The notes below the pieces were generated by a model that worked only from the letters and a program-made list of their open reading frames with translations, made no database searches and was not told where the DNA came from. From NCBI GenBank assembly GCA_013695335.1, contig JACDAR010000125.1, positions 1-13,153 on the forward strand: a stretch of 13,153 nucleotides of DNA, read 5' to 3'. A program made the translations under genes and the position numbers. Shown here in pieces: positions 1 through 6,336 of this stretch. Source of the DNA: Rubrobacter sp. Lineage in GTDB: Bacteria; Actinomycetota; Rubrobacteria; Rubrobacterales; Rubrobacteraceae. The stretch's first letter is position 1, and every line of letters begins with the position of its first letter.

Positions 1-34
1 GTCCATAGACGACTGAGCCGCCTGGTCATCCATG

Positions 35-83
35 ATCAGGAGCAGCTATGCTGCTGTGCCTGATAAGGCAATAGCATATTGCC
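35..83 (-). terminator. Two tandem hairpins after the SDR gene
   Basis: Two inverted repeats sit directly after the stop of the minus-strand SDR gene. The nearer one is a perfect 7-bp stem with a 3-base loop (67-73 with 77-83). The farther one pairs 35-40 with 59-64 and 41-46 with 50-55, with a 3-base bulge at 56-58. Neither is followed by a clear T-run on the minus strand, so intrinsic termination is only likely, not shown. They could also protect the 3' end of the mRNA. Bases 1-34 hold nothing I can support as a gene. Confidence 0.4.
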
Positions 84-86
84 GGT

Positions 87-845
87 TCAAGAACGTAGAT
101 AAGAGGCTCCGTTTACGTCAACGATGGCGCCCGTCATGAAATCTGGAGCCTCCAAGGCAAGAAAAGCAACGATCCGGGCAACCTCCTCCGGTTCGGCGAC
201 GCGTCCGAGGGGACTCTGAGACCGGATGCTGTCTCCCTTCGGGCCGTTCAGCACGGATGCCGCCATGTCGGTCTCGACGAAGCCGGGGGCGACGACGTAG
301 AAGAAGACGCCATGCGGGGCCAACGCCTGGGCCATGGACTGGCTCATGGCGTTGAGGGCCGCCTTGCTTGCCCCGTATGCCGGGGTGTCGGGCTCGCCGC
401 GGAAAGCGCCGCGCGAGGAGACGTTCACCACGCGACCGCCGCCACGCTCCATCATGGCGCGGGCTGCAAGGAAGGACAGGTTCGCGGGGCCGATGAGGTT
501 GGTCGTGATCGTCCGCGACCAGGCTTCCCGCCAGCCAGCGTAGTCCGCTTCGGGGATGGGGTGGGCCTCGAAGATGGCGGCGTTGTTGACGAGAATGTCG
601 ATCCCGCCCATCTCACGCACGACGCCTTCCACGAGGTCACGTACCGAGTCCGCGTCTGCCACGTCAGCGCCAAAGACGGCGTGCGGCCCTCCGTCCAGGG
701 AGTCGAGCGTCTCCCGCGCCGCCTCGCGATCAGTGAGGAAATGAACCGCGACCCGTGCGCCCCTTGAAGCTAGCTGTCTTGCTATCTCGCACCCTATACC
801 CCGCGAGGAGCCAGTTACCAGCGCTACCTTCCCCGATATCTCCAT
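87..845 (-). CDS. SDR-family NAD(P)-dependent oxidoreductase, FabG-like
   Basis: Classical short-chain dehydrogenase/reductase of 252 residues, the usual length. Cytosolic Rossmann-fold enzyme that oxidises or reduces a carbonyl/alcohol with NAD(P)(H). Visible motifs are the cofactor loop TGSSRGIG (11-18), D61 after beta-4, NNAA (87-90), catalytic N116, Ser143/144, Tyr157 and Lys161 in the YGASK motif, and PGFVETDM after the active site. The start is ATG with a strong upstream GGGAGG about 5 bases away. The sequence resembles 3-oxoacyl-ACP reductases, but many SDRs with this pattern act on other substrates and no fatty-acid genes lie nearby, so the substrate is unknown. It is probably transcribed alone, since a strong hairpin (990-1024) separates it from the gene upstream on the same strand. 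Confidence 0.93.
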   Translation of the reverse strand: MEISGKVALVTGSSRGIGCEIARQLASRGARVAVHFLTDREAARETLDSLDGGPHAVFGADVADADSVRDLVEGVVREMGGIDILVNNAAIFEAHPIPEADYAGWREAWSRTITTNLIGPANLSFLAARAMMERGGGRVVNVSSRGAFRGEPDTPAYGASKAALNAMSQSMAQALAPHGVFFYVVAPGFVETDMAASVLNGPKGDSIRSQSPLGRVAEPEEVARIVAFLALEAPDFMTGAIVDVNGASYLRS

Positions 846-989
846 CCGCCTCCCTATCTAGTTGGTTCGCCGTCCCACATTGCCCATTTTTGCGGGCATG
901 ATCCGAGTCGCGATAGCGTCCCGACGAGCCTCGGATTCGTGACGTGCGTTGTTGCCTGGCTACGCTGGCCTGTTTCGGATGGTGAAGGG

Positions 990-1024
990 GTGGAGGCGGA
1001 GATGGTGGGATCTACCGCCTCCAC
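990..1024 (-). terminator. Strong hairpin downstream of the 65-residue gene
   Basis: A perfect 10-bp GC-rich stem (990-999 with 1015-1024) extends by four inner pairs (1000-1003 with 1010-1013) past a single bulged A at 1014, leaving a 6-base loop. It begins 8 bases after the TAA stop of the minus-strand gene. No T-run follows it on the minus strand (the T-rich stretch comes before the stem), so it is a terminator-like structure, not a textbook intrinsic terminator. The rest of 846-1032 holds only a weaker 7-bp inverted repeat (901-907 with 930-936) and no supported gene. Confidence 0.5.
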
Positions 1025-1032
1025 AAAAGACA

Positions 1033-1230
1033 TTAATGACGCTGTGACTCGTCGAATTCGTCCTTGACGTTGTCTTTGATCCCGCCTGAGTCGGTTCCCT
1101 CGGGGCCGCCAGTGGCCTCTTCCTCTTCCACGGCTTCCTTGGATGCGTCCTTCTTTGCGGCGTCGTCGAGCTCGTCCTTGACGTTTTCTTCGGTGCCTCC
1201 GGTTCCTGTGCGGCGGTCGCGCTCGCTCAT
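1033..1230 (-). CDS. Small acidic, repeat-containing hypothetical protein
   Basis: Encodes 65 residues, strongly charged, with no hydrophobic segment and no cysteine, so probably cytosolic and largely disordered. The two ends are copies of one unit: residues 11-24 (GGTEENVKDELDDA) and 49-62 (GGIKDNVKDEFDES), separated by a Lys/Ala- then Glu-rich linker. The DNA repeats as well: TCGTCCTTGACGTT occurs at both ends of the gene. The start is well supported by GGAAGGAG about 6 bases before ATG. The NVKDE(L/F)D unit loosely recalls small stress-related hydrophilic proteins (CsbD-like or LEA-like), but I do not recognise the family. It diverges from the carbonic anhydrase gene, with about 180 bases between the starts. 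Confidence 0.75.
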   Translation of the reverse strand: MSERDRRTGTGGTEENVKDELDDAAKKDASKEAVEEEEATGGPEGTDSGGIKDNVKDEFDESQRH

Positions 1231-1309
1231 GGGCTCTCCTTCCGACGTTGGGCGTTGCTTATCCTGTTGTTCCTGTTATTCCCGCAGGCTGGTCGTCCAA
1301 ATCCGCCTG

Positions 1310-1321
1310 GAGGGATCCCTC
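1310..1321. repeat. 12-bp perfect palindrome in divergent intergenic region
   Basis: GAGGGATCCCTC is perfectly self-complementary and lies between the divergent 65-residue gene and the carbonic anhydrase gene, 17 bases upstream of the candidate -35 box of the latter. The position would suit an operator, but there is no second copy and no known regulator to assign. Nothing else in 1231-1410 was recognised apart from the promoter. Confidence 0.25.
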
Positions 1322-1337
1322 GAATGATCCCATAAGG

Positions 1338-1366
1338 TTGCGGCGACCGTCACGCTATGCTCTAAT
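1338..1366 (+). promoter_or_regulatory. Candidate promoter of carbonic anhydrase gene
   Basis: TTGCGG (1338-1343), a 17-base spacer and TCTAAT (1361-1366) fit a housekeeping-sigma promoter: five of six -10 bases match TATAAT and the TTG of the -35 is kept. Transcription would begin near 1373, giving a leader of about 40 bases that contains the ribosome binding site. Assigned by eye. Confidence 0.45.
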
Positions 1367-1410
1367 CTTCACTCGATTTATCGACTTTGGCGAGGGAAGG
1401 GTAGGAAAGC

Positions 1411-1902
1411 GTGAGCGTCACCGACGAGTTATTGAGGAACAACGAGGAGTATTCGGAGTCTTTCGATAAGGGTGATCTTCCGATGCCCCCTGGCAAGCAC
1501 ATAGCCGTGGTCACGTGCATGGACGCCCGCTTGAGCCCTTACGTCATGCTCGGGCTTTCGGAGGGCGATGCGCACGTTATTCGCAACGCCGGGGGCGTTA
1601 TAACGGACGATGAGATCCGGTCTCTGGTCATCTCGCAGCGCCTGCTCGGGACAGAGGAGATCATGCTCATACAGCACACGGACTGCGGTATGCTGACCTT
1701 CACAGACGACGAGGTGAAGCAGCAGATACAGGAAGACGTTGGCATAAAGCCCCACTTCGCCCTCGAATCTTTCACGGACCTGGACGAGAACATACGCCAG
1801 TCCCTCGCCCGCATCAAAACCAACCCTTTCATACCCCACAAAGACTCGGTGCGCGGCTTCGTCTACGAAGTCGAGACCGGCAAGTTGCGCGAGGTCACGT
1901 AA
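1411..1902 (+). CDS. Beta-class carbonic anhydrase
   Basis: Zinc enzyme interconverting CO2 and bicarbonate; cytosolic. The 163-residue length and motifs match the small beta-class branch found in mycobacteria (Rv1284-like) and other Gram-positives. Zinc ligands are visible as Cys36 in TCMDAR, His89 and Cys92 in HTDCGM; the Asp38/Arg40 dyad that gates the zinc is intact. The conserved VIRNAGG stretch (56-62) is present. The start is GTG with AGGAAAGC just upstream and gives the expected N-terminus for the family. It has its own candidate promoter. The 114 bases that follow contain no gene and no strong hairpin, so read-through into the next gene is possible. The role is probably bicarbonate supply for carboxylases or pH balance; no neighbour points to a specific pathway. 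Confidence 0.93.
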   Translation: MSVTDELLRNNEEYSESFDKGDLPMPPGKHIAVVTCMDARLSPYVMLGLSEGDAHVIRNAGGVITDDEIRSLVISQRLLGTEEIMLIQHTDCGMLTFTDDEVKQQIQEDVGIKPHFALESFTDLDENIRQSLARIKTNPFIPHKDSVRGFVYEVETGKLREVT

Positions 1903-2016
1903 GAAAGAGACCTCCCGGATAGCTTCTACTTCCGCCGCACCAACCTGCCCGAAGCGTTATGAAAACGGCATTGCGGGTAATGATGCGGCCCAGGTGATCT
2001 AGCGGGAGGAGAGTTC

Positions 2017-2616
2017 ATGAGTGGCGCAACGTTGGGGATCATCATCGCCGTTGTCGTGGTGATCTTGATCCTGCTGGCGATCTATCTCGTGTTGCGCCGT
2101 GGACGGAACCAGCGAAGAGATGAACAGCGCGAACGAACGCGCGAAGAATTCGGGTCCGAGTACGATCACGCAGTGGAGAGGCACGACTCAGAGGAAGAGG
2201 CCGAGAAGGAGTTGCGTCAGCGCCGGGGCCGGATGGAACGCCAGACCGAAACCCTCTCTGACGAGAGCCGGGGGCGCTACGAGGAGCGGTGGCGGGAGGT
2301 AGAGAGCGTCTTCGTGGACAACCCCGAACGCTCCATCGAGCTGGCCGACCGAACGGTCACCGATCTCCTGGAAGAACGCAACTTCGTCGCGGAATCAGCC
2401 CAGGGCGAGGAGGAGACAGAGCGCGGGCTCGCCGTTATGCACCCCGAGGTGGCCGACGATTACCGCGAGGCCCGCCGCATTCGGGCCTCGGTCGTCGCGA
2501 AGTCTTCCCGTGGTCCCGACGAACCTTCCGAGGATGCTGACGAAGGGGGCACAGAGGATTTGCGTCAGGCTATCCGCAAGTATCGGGTGGTTTACGAGCG
2601 GTTGATGGGGCGGTAG
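2017..2616 (+). CDS. Membrane-anchored helical protein of unknown function
   Basis: Encodes 199 residues. An N-terminal hydrophobic segment (about 6-26) is followed by an Arg-rich stretch, so the N-terminus is outside and the rest probably cytoplasmic. The remainder is highly charged and predicted helical. It contains FGSEYDHAVE (45-54), then a segment with RYEERWREVESVFVDNP (88-104) and a following run AD.TVTDLLEERN; these are recurrent in uncharacterised actinobacterial proteins, but I know no function. The ATG has an excellent GGGAGGAG Shine-Dalgarno about 6 bases upstream. It ends four bases before the best extended start of the ZIP gene, so the two are probably cotranscribed. Confidence 0.82.
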   Translation: MSGATLGIIIAVVVVILILLAIYLVLRRGRNQRRDEQRERTREEFGSEYDHAVERHDSEEEAEKELRQRRGRMERQTETLSDESRGRYEERWREVESVFVDNPERSIELADRTVTDLLEERNFVAESAQGEEETERGLAVMHPEVADDYREARRIRASVVAKSSRGPDEPSEDADEGGTEDLRQAIRKYRVVYERLMGR

Positions 2617-2620
2617 AAGC

Positions 2621-3358
2621 ATCGTCGTAGGGGCGCTGGGAGCGGCTTTCTGGGGGTTCGTTGGGGGGGCTTCGCTCCTGATCGGGGCTGTTCTCGGAAT
2701 CTACGCGGGGGCCTCGCGGCGCACCATCGCCCTCATCATGGCCTTCGGGGCCGGTGTTCTGCTCTCCTCAGTCGCCTTCGAGTTGATGGAGGAGGCTTAT
2801 CGCAGGGGAGGCTTCGATGCTGCGGCCATCGGGCTTCTGGCTGGCGCGGCTGTCTTCTTTTTCGCTGACAGGGAGGTAAACCGCAGGGGCGGCGAGCGCC
2901 GCAAGAACATGGGGGATCAGCAGGGAGACTCGGCCACTAGCATCGCCATCGGTGCGTTGCTCGACGGCATCCCCGAGTCTGCGGCCATCGGGATCACGCT
3001 AATCGAAGGAACCGGGGTCAGCGCGGCCCTCGTAGCAGCCGTGTTCCTCTCGAACATACCGGAGGGGCTCTCCTCGGCCTCGGGGATGAAACAGGCCGGG
3101 CGTTCCACGGGCCACGTTCTCGTCCTGTGGACAGCGGTGGCCGCAGCCTCCGCGATAGCCGCGCTCCTGGGATACCTCTTCCTGGCCGGTGCGCCGGAGG
3201 ATTTGATCGCCGGTATCCAGGCTTTCGCCGCTGGGGCCATACTCACCATGCTGGCGTCCACCATGATGCCGGAAGCATACGAGGAGGGCGGTGGCGTGGT
3301 CGGAATCGTCACCTCCATGGGCTTCCTGCTGGCGTTCGTCCTCAGCCGGCTGGAATAG
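2621..3358 (+). CDS. ZIP-family metal transporter, non-canonical start
   Basis: Multi-pass membrane protein of the ZIP (ZupT-like) family. The first in-frame ATG is at 2738, but the frame stays open upstream to a TGA at 2603 and encodes a good first transmembrane helix (ALGAAFWGFVGGASLLIGAV) continuous with the family pattern. The 2606-2737 stretch has no ATG, GTG or TTG in frame; ATC at 2621 or CTG at 2636 are the only plausible starts, so either a rare start codon is used or a base is missing in the sequence. Numbered from 2621 (245 residues), the usual metal-site motifs read DGIPES (115-120) and SNIPEG (144-149): the prolines and glutamates remain but the histidines found in HNxPEG-type motifs are Asp and Ser. 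The cytoplasmic loop (about 82-106) has no His cluster. Substrate uncertain. Confidence 0.85.
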   Translation: MVVGALGAAFWGFVGGASLLIGAVLGIYAGASRRTIALIMAFGAGVLLSSVAFELMEEAYRRGGFDAAAIGLLAGAAVFFFADREVNRRGGERRKNMGDQQGDSATSIAIGALLDGIPESAAIGITLIEGTGVSAALVAAVFLSNIPEGLSSASGMKQAGRSTGHVLVLWTAVAAASAIAALLGYLFLAGAPEDLIAGIQAFAAGAILTMLASTMMPEAYEEGGGVVGIVTSMGFLLAFVLSRLE

Positions 3359-3372
3359 GCCGAAAGGTCTAT
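3355..3372. terminator. GAAA-tetraloop hairpin spanning two convergent stop codons
   Basis: Bases 3355-3361 pair with 3366-3372 around the loop GAAA (six Watson-Crick pairs and one G-U in the plus-strand RNA; that pair becomes C-A on the minus strand). The left arm holds the TAG of the ZIP gene (3356-3358), the right arm the TAG of the minus-strand mini-ORF (3369-3371). There is no T-run. It is a likely transcript-end or mRNA-stabilising structure for the plus-strand gene. Confidence 0.4.
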
Positions 3373-3470
3373 CTGCGGCGCACATCTACTTCCTCCTGCG
3401 CCGATGCCCCAGAAGCGGTCAGCAGCACCGAAACCACCACAAGTAGAGCCACCAGCCTGGCCTGGCGCAC
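3369..3470 (-). CDS. 33-residue putative secreted mini-protein
   Basis: Short reading frame from GTG, with AGGAGGGG about 10 bases upstream. The peptide begins MRQAR, has a hydrophobic core (LVALLVVVSVLLT, 6-18) and an ideal signal-peptidase I site ASGASA, with cleavage after residue 24. The mature product would be only QEEVDVRRR. It lies on the same strand as the lipoprotein gene, 85 bases downstream, and could be the last gene of that operon. Whether it is a real mini-protein or the remnant of a longer secreted protein cut short is unclear. The signal-peptide pattern and ribosome binding site make chance less likely, but codon evidence is limited at this length. Confidence 0.45.
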   Translation of the reverse strand: MRQARLVALLVVVSVLLTASGASAQEEVDVRRR

Positions 3471-3555
3471 AAGGGAGTTCCCCTCCTCGTCCGTTGGCGC
3501 GCCAATATCTCACGGATCACGACACGCCGCAACTCCGTCGTTTTCGAGGTTCGAT

Positions 3556-3999
3556 TCAGCCTCGACGCGCTTCACGGACCAGCAAAGTCGCCCTGTACTT
3601 CCCGGCTTCGTCGTCATCTTCTACCCTGGGATAAGGTTCGAGGTCGAGCAGTTTGATCTCGTATCCGAGGTACCTGGCCTGCGATGGATGCCCTTCGCCC
3701 GTCGTGTTCAGCCCCACGCTTGCGGCGTTTTCACCGGCCCTGGCGAGCCGCAGTAAGATCCTCGCGTATCCCTGCTGGATGCACTCCGCCCCCTTCGGGC
3801 AACGCGAATCAGATGCGACGGAGGCGAACCGGATCTCCAGCCTCTCGCCTGAGACCTCGACCTCATCACCGCGTTCGACGGTGAACTTTCGCCCGAGTTC
3901 CGGCCCATCGCCTGGGTGGTTTCCACTGGATCGCTGGCCGCAACCGAAAAAAGACACGAGCAGGAGAAAGAAGATCACGGTCCCCGAACCCTGAAGCAT
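3556..3999 (-). CDS. Putative lipoprotein with DSRCP-G--C motif
   Basis: Encodes 147 residues with an N-terminal hydrophobic stretch ending in SFFGC (Cys20). This looks like a lipoprotein signal, though the lipobox is weak (F-F-G before Cys instead of L-A/S-G) and the N-region has no Lys/Arg. The exported domain is predicted beta-rich and holds DSRCPKGAEC (64-73), a two-cysteine motif seen in uncharacterised exported bacterial proteins; Cys67 and Cys73 could form a disulfide. Function unknown. The gene starts 18 bases after the lspA stop, so it is cotranscribed with the enzyme that would cleave its signal peptide. No good Shine-Dalgarno precedes the ATG, which fits coupling to lspA. A GTG at codon 8 is an alternative start but would leave almost no N-region. 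Confidence 0.75.
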   Translation of the reverse strand: MLQGSGTVIFFLLLVSFFGCGQRSSGNHPGDGPELGRKFTVERGDEVEVSGERLEIRFASVASDSRCPKGAECIQQGYARILLRLARAGENAASVGLNTTGEGHPSQARYLGYEIKLLDLEPYPRVEDDDEAGKYRATLLVREARRG

Positions 4000-4017
4000 A
4001 CCAGGGCTGATCTAGGG

Positions 4018-4515
4018 CTAACCTTTGTCCGGGTTGCGTAGCGCGGAGAGGAGGAGCAGGCCGACGCCTGTGGTGATGGCGATGTCGGCGGCGTTGAAGA
4101 TGGGCCATGCCTGGAGCGGCCAGAACTGGAGGTCCAGGTAGTCAGTCACCTCGCCGGCGGAGAGGCGGTCGAGCAGGTTGCCCGCCGCCCCGCCGAGGAC
4201 CAGGCCACACGCGGCGCTGGTCAGCTTCGACGGCTCGCCCGAGAAGAGCATCCACAGAACCACCCCGACGGCGACCGCGCTCCCTATCAGCAGCACTATC
4301 TGGCTGCCGCCGAGGACGCCGAAAGCCCCGCCGTCGTTCTCGATGTACGTGAAGTTCAGGATGCCGGGGACGGCTGGCAGGCTCTCCCCGATCCGCATTG
4401 CCCCCTCGACGAAACGCTTGACGCCCTGGTCCGTGGCGAAGACAAGGAGGGAGATGACCAGGGCCGCCACCACGCCAGTCCGGCGGCCCACGAGCGGCCT
4501 AACCGTGCTCGCCAT
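4018..4515 (-). CDS. lspA: Lipoprotein signal peptidase (signal peptidase II)
   Basis: Membrane aspartic protease that removes the signal peptide of diacylated prolipoproteins. With the start at the ATG at 4515 it has 165 residues, normal for LspA. An upstream ATG at 4581 in the same frame would add 22 residues with no membrane character and lies deep inside the preceding gene, so I reject it. Conserved blocks: DQGVK (29-33), ENDGGAFG (59-66, the family's N-x-GAAF region), GGAAGNLLDR (108-117), GEVTDYLD with Asp125, and FNAADIAI with Asp144. The 19-residue spacing of Asp125 and Asp144 fits the catalytic pair of the family. Four membrane helices are visible. It overlaps the end of the DUF305 gene by 17 bases, suggesting translational coupling. 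Confidence 0.95.
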   Translation of the reverse strand: MASTVRPLVGRRTGVVAALVISLLVFATDQGVKRFVEGAMRIGESLPAVPGILNFTYIENDGGAFGVLGGSQIVLLIGSAVAVGVVLWMLFSGEPSKLTSAACGLVLGGAAGNLLDRLSAGEVTDYLDLQFWPLQAWPIFNAADIAITTGVGLLLLSALRNPDKG

Positions 4516-5203
4516 GCTGCGCGCTTCCCATGTCCATGCCGTCGTGCATGTGAGAGTCATCCGAGGCTGGAGGTTTCGCACCCCGCTCCCGAAGCATGTC
4601 CTCCATGATCTTAACCTCCGCCTTCTGGGAGGAGATCATGGACCTGGCTAGCCTCTCCACCTCGGGGCGATCCGTCTTCTGGGGGACGGCCTCGGCCATC
4701 GGGATCGCCGCCCTGTGGTGCGGGATCATCAACTTCAAGAAGAGTTTGTCCGCCTCATCCGGGGACGCTTCGCGCAGTTGGTTTATCTGCGCGGGCGTCG
4801 CCATGCCGGGCATTAGCCCTTCTGTCGGGTTGCCCATCCAGTTCATCGCTGGTTTGGGGCCGGTTGAGGAGAGGCCCCACAGGTCGAGCCAGCCCATCAT
4901 CTGCCCGATCTGCCCCTGTTGCGTGAGCGCGATATCGCTGGCGAGGGTTCGTATCTCGTCGCTCTGGGTCTTGTTCTGGACGATTTCGGCCATCTCCACG
5001 GCCTGGGCGTGGTGGGTCGCCATGTCCCTCGCGAACTCTGCCTCGGCCGAATCGTCGCCGGGCGGCCTGCCTGAGAGGTAGACGGCGAACACTGCCGCCA
5101 CGGCCAGCGCGGATAGCAGGGCCAGAGGCAGGATCGTCGGGTCTCGCCGGGGTGGCGGGTTCTTGCCGCGTTCCGGCGCGCTTCTTGGAGGCGCGGCTCT
5201 CAA
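4499..5203 (-). CDS. DUF305 family membrane-anchored metal-binding protein
   Basis: Encodes 234 residues with one N-terminal membrane anchor (about 22-43) and the rest outside. Two DUF305 repeats each carry the paired-histidine signature: MATHHAQAVEMA (61-72) and MIPHHRAAIPMA (159-170). These form a helical, ferritin-like fold. The C-terminal tail (217-234) is rich in His and Met (SHMHDGMDMG, QHGEHG) and would suit copper or another soft metal. Some DUF305 proteins are linked to copper tolerance (CopM-like), but the metal here is inference. The start is TTG only 2 bases after the DUF3105 stop, with no clear Shine-Dalgarno, so translation is probably coupled. No alternative ATG/GTG start occurs before the membrane segment. 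Confidence 0.9.
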   Translation of the reverse strand: MRAAPPRSAPERGKNPPPRRDPTILPLALLSALAVAAVFAVYLSGRPPGDDSAEAEFARDMATHHAQAVEMAEIVQNKTQSDEIRTLASDIALTQQGQIGQMMGWLDLWGLSSTGPKPAMNWMGNPTEGLMPGMATPAQINQLREASPDEADKLFLKLMIPHHRAAIPMAEAVPQKTDRPEVERLARSMISSQKAEVKIMEDMLRERGAKPPASDDSHMHDGMDMGSAQHGEHG

Positions 5204-5205
5204 TG

Positions 5206-5805
5206 CTACGAGGGAGATCCTATGCCGCCGGTGCAGGCGGCCCCTGGCTCTGGGGTCTGCGGCCCCTGGCGGTAGGCCCGGATGAAGCGGTCGAGGTCGG
5301 GGCTATCTGCGTTCTCAAGTTGCAGTTGCTTGCCCCATGCGGAGGCCACGACGGGGGAAGGTAAGTCAGGGTAAGGACTGGCTAGCATACAGGTTCGCCC
5401 GTCCACAAGCTCCTTGATACGGTCCTTCTGCGCCTGGGGCAAGTCGGGCTGGTAGGTGATCCAGACCCCCCCATGCTCCAGCGTGTGGACCGCGTTCTCG
5501 TCCCGGATCGGCTCGGTGTAGAAGCCCTGGTTCTGCCAGACCGGGTTGTGCGGTCCACCGGCCGGTGGTGTCTGATCGTAGTCAACGTTTTCTTCGGTGT
5601 GCTGGCCCGCTGGCCCAACGTCGTAGGTCTTTACTTCGCCTGGGGGGGCGCTCTGTGCCTTCTGGCGGCTGTCGAGGAACACCAGCCCCCCGAAACCAAG
5701 CAAGAACACCGCCGCAATCGCCCCAATGATGATCCCGGCCTTGCGGGAACCGCTGTCCTCGGAGACGTTAACCCGCCTACCCTGCGTACCCCTCTTCCTG
5801 CCCAA
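5206..5805 (-). CDS. DUF3105 family membrane-anchored protein
   Basis: Encodes 199 residues with a single N-terminal membrane segment (about 24-44); the C-terminal domain is extracytoplasmic. DUF3105 hallmarks are clear: PPAGGPHNPVWQNQGFY (80-96) and HTLEHGGVWITY (107-118), with conserved His86, His107 and His111 as candidate metal ligands. Cys139 and Cys191 may form a disulfide. The function of the family is not established. It is often found beside DUF305 genes in actinobacteria, as here, which points to a shared metal-related envelope role (inference). The start is TTG preceded by GGAAGAGG about 7 bases upstream. It is the first gene of the tight block leading into DUF305, lspA and the lipoprotein. 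Confidence 0.9.
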   Translation of the reverse strand: MGRKRGTQGRRVNVSEDSGSRKAGIIIGAIAAVFLLGFGGLVFLDSRQKAQSAPPGEVKTYDVGPAGQHTEENVDYDQTPPAGGPHNPVWQNQGFYTEPIRDENAVHTLEHGGVWITYQPDLPQAQKDRIKELVDGRTCMLASPYPDLPSPVVASAWGKQLQLENADSPDLDRFIRAYRQGPQTPEPGAACTGGIGSPS

Positions 5806-5866
5806 GCTACTGCCTCTTCCTCGCTCTCTACGAATATGCTGGATCGTAGCACATGGATGGGTATCT

Positions 5867-6250
5867 CTACGGCCCCAGAACCCGCATTGCGAGGAAGACG
5901 GCGAGGGCCGCGAGGGCCACCCACACGGCGACCACTGCGACTGCTGCCACCCGGTTCACCGGCCTATCCTGGACGGAACGGGATTTCTCCCTGCACTCTT
6001 CCAGGACTTCGGATGGGATCATGCGTATCGCGATCGCGACGCCGAGCGGTATCACTATGAGATCGTCCAGGTAGCCGAGGACGGGGATCATGTCAGGGAT
6101 CAAATCTATAGGGCTGAACGCGTACCCGACTACGCAGGCGGCGAAGATCCTGGCGTACAAAGGAACCCGAGGGTCCCTGTACGCCAGATACAGCGCGTAC
6201 ACCTCGACCTTGAGCCTCCCAGCCCACCGCTTCAACCCCTCGATGCTCAT
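5867..6250 (-). CDS. DUF1232 (YkvA-like) membrane protein
   Basis: Encodes 127 residues. The DUF1232 core is unmistakable: RDPRVPLYARIFA (25-37), then GYAFSPIDLIPDMIPVLGYLDD (42-63), a hydrophobic pattern with conserved S-P-I-D-L-I-P-D. A further membrane helix lies at about 101-124. The family is widespread and its function is unknown. The ATG has only a weak upstream GCGGG. It lies 61 bases before the DUF3105 gene on the same strand and may belong to the same transcript; no terminator separates them. Confidence 0.88.
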   Translation of the reverse strand: MSIEGLKRWAGRLKVEVYALYLAYRDPRVPLYARIFAACVVGYAFSPIDLIPDMIPVLGYLDDLIVIPLGVAIAIRMIPSEVLEECREKSRSVQDRPVNRVAAVAVVAVWVALAALAVFLAMRVLGP

Positions 6251-6336
6251 GCCAACCCGCAGGGGATACAGGCAGTCAGGCGCTGCCGTCCGATGTGGCT
6301 TGCCGCGTGTAGATGATCTCCCACCATGCGGTGAGT

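Noticed and set aside
1..34. Gene ends or starts at the left edge, such as a minus-strand ATG at 33 beginning MDDQAAQ
   Set aside because: Only eleven codons are visible and there is no ribosome binding site, so nothing can be supported.
35..83. CRISPR or tRNA-like structure from repeated stems
   Set aside because: The two stems differ in sequence, there is no spaced direct repeat, and no cloverleaf or CCA-type end can be drawn.
2917..3513. 198-residue minus-strand frame opposite the ZIP gene
   Set aside because: It is a shadow of the ZIP gene: composition is Ser/Pro/Ala-rich with no domain, while the plus strand encodes clear membrane helices. Only the separate 3369-3470 frame was kept.
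4018..4581. Longer lspA start at 4581
   Set aside because: The extra 22 residues are not LspA-like and merely translate the DUF305 tail in another frame; the ATG at 4515 gives the normal length.
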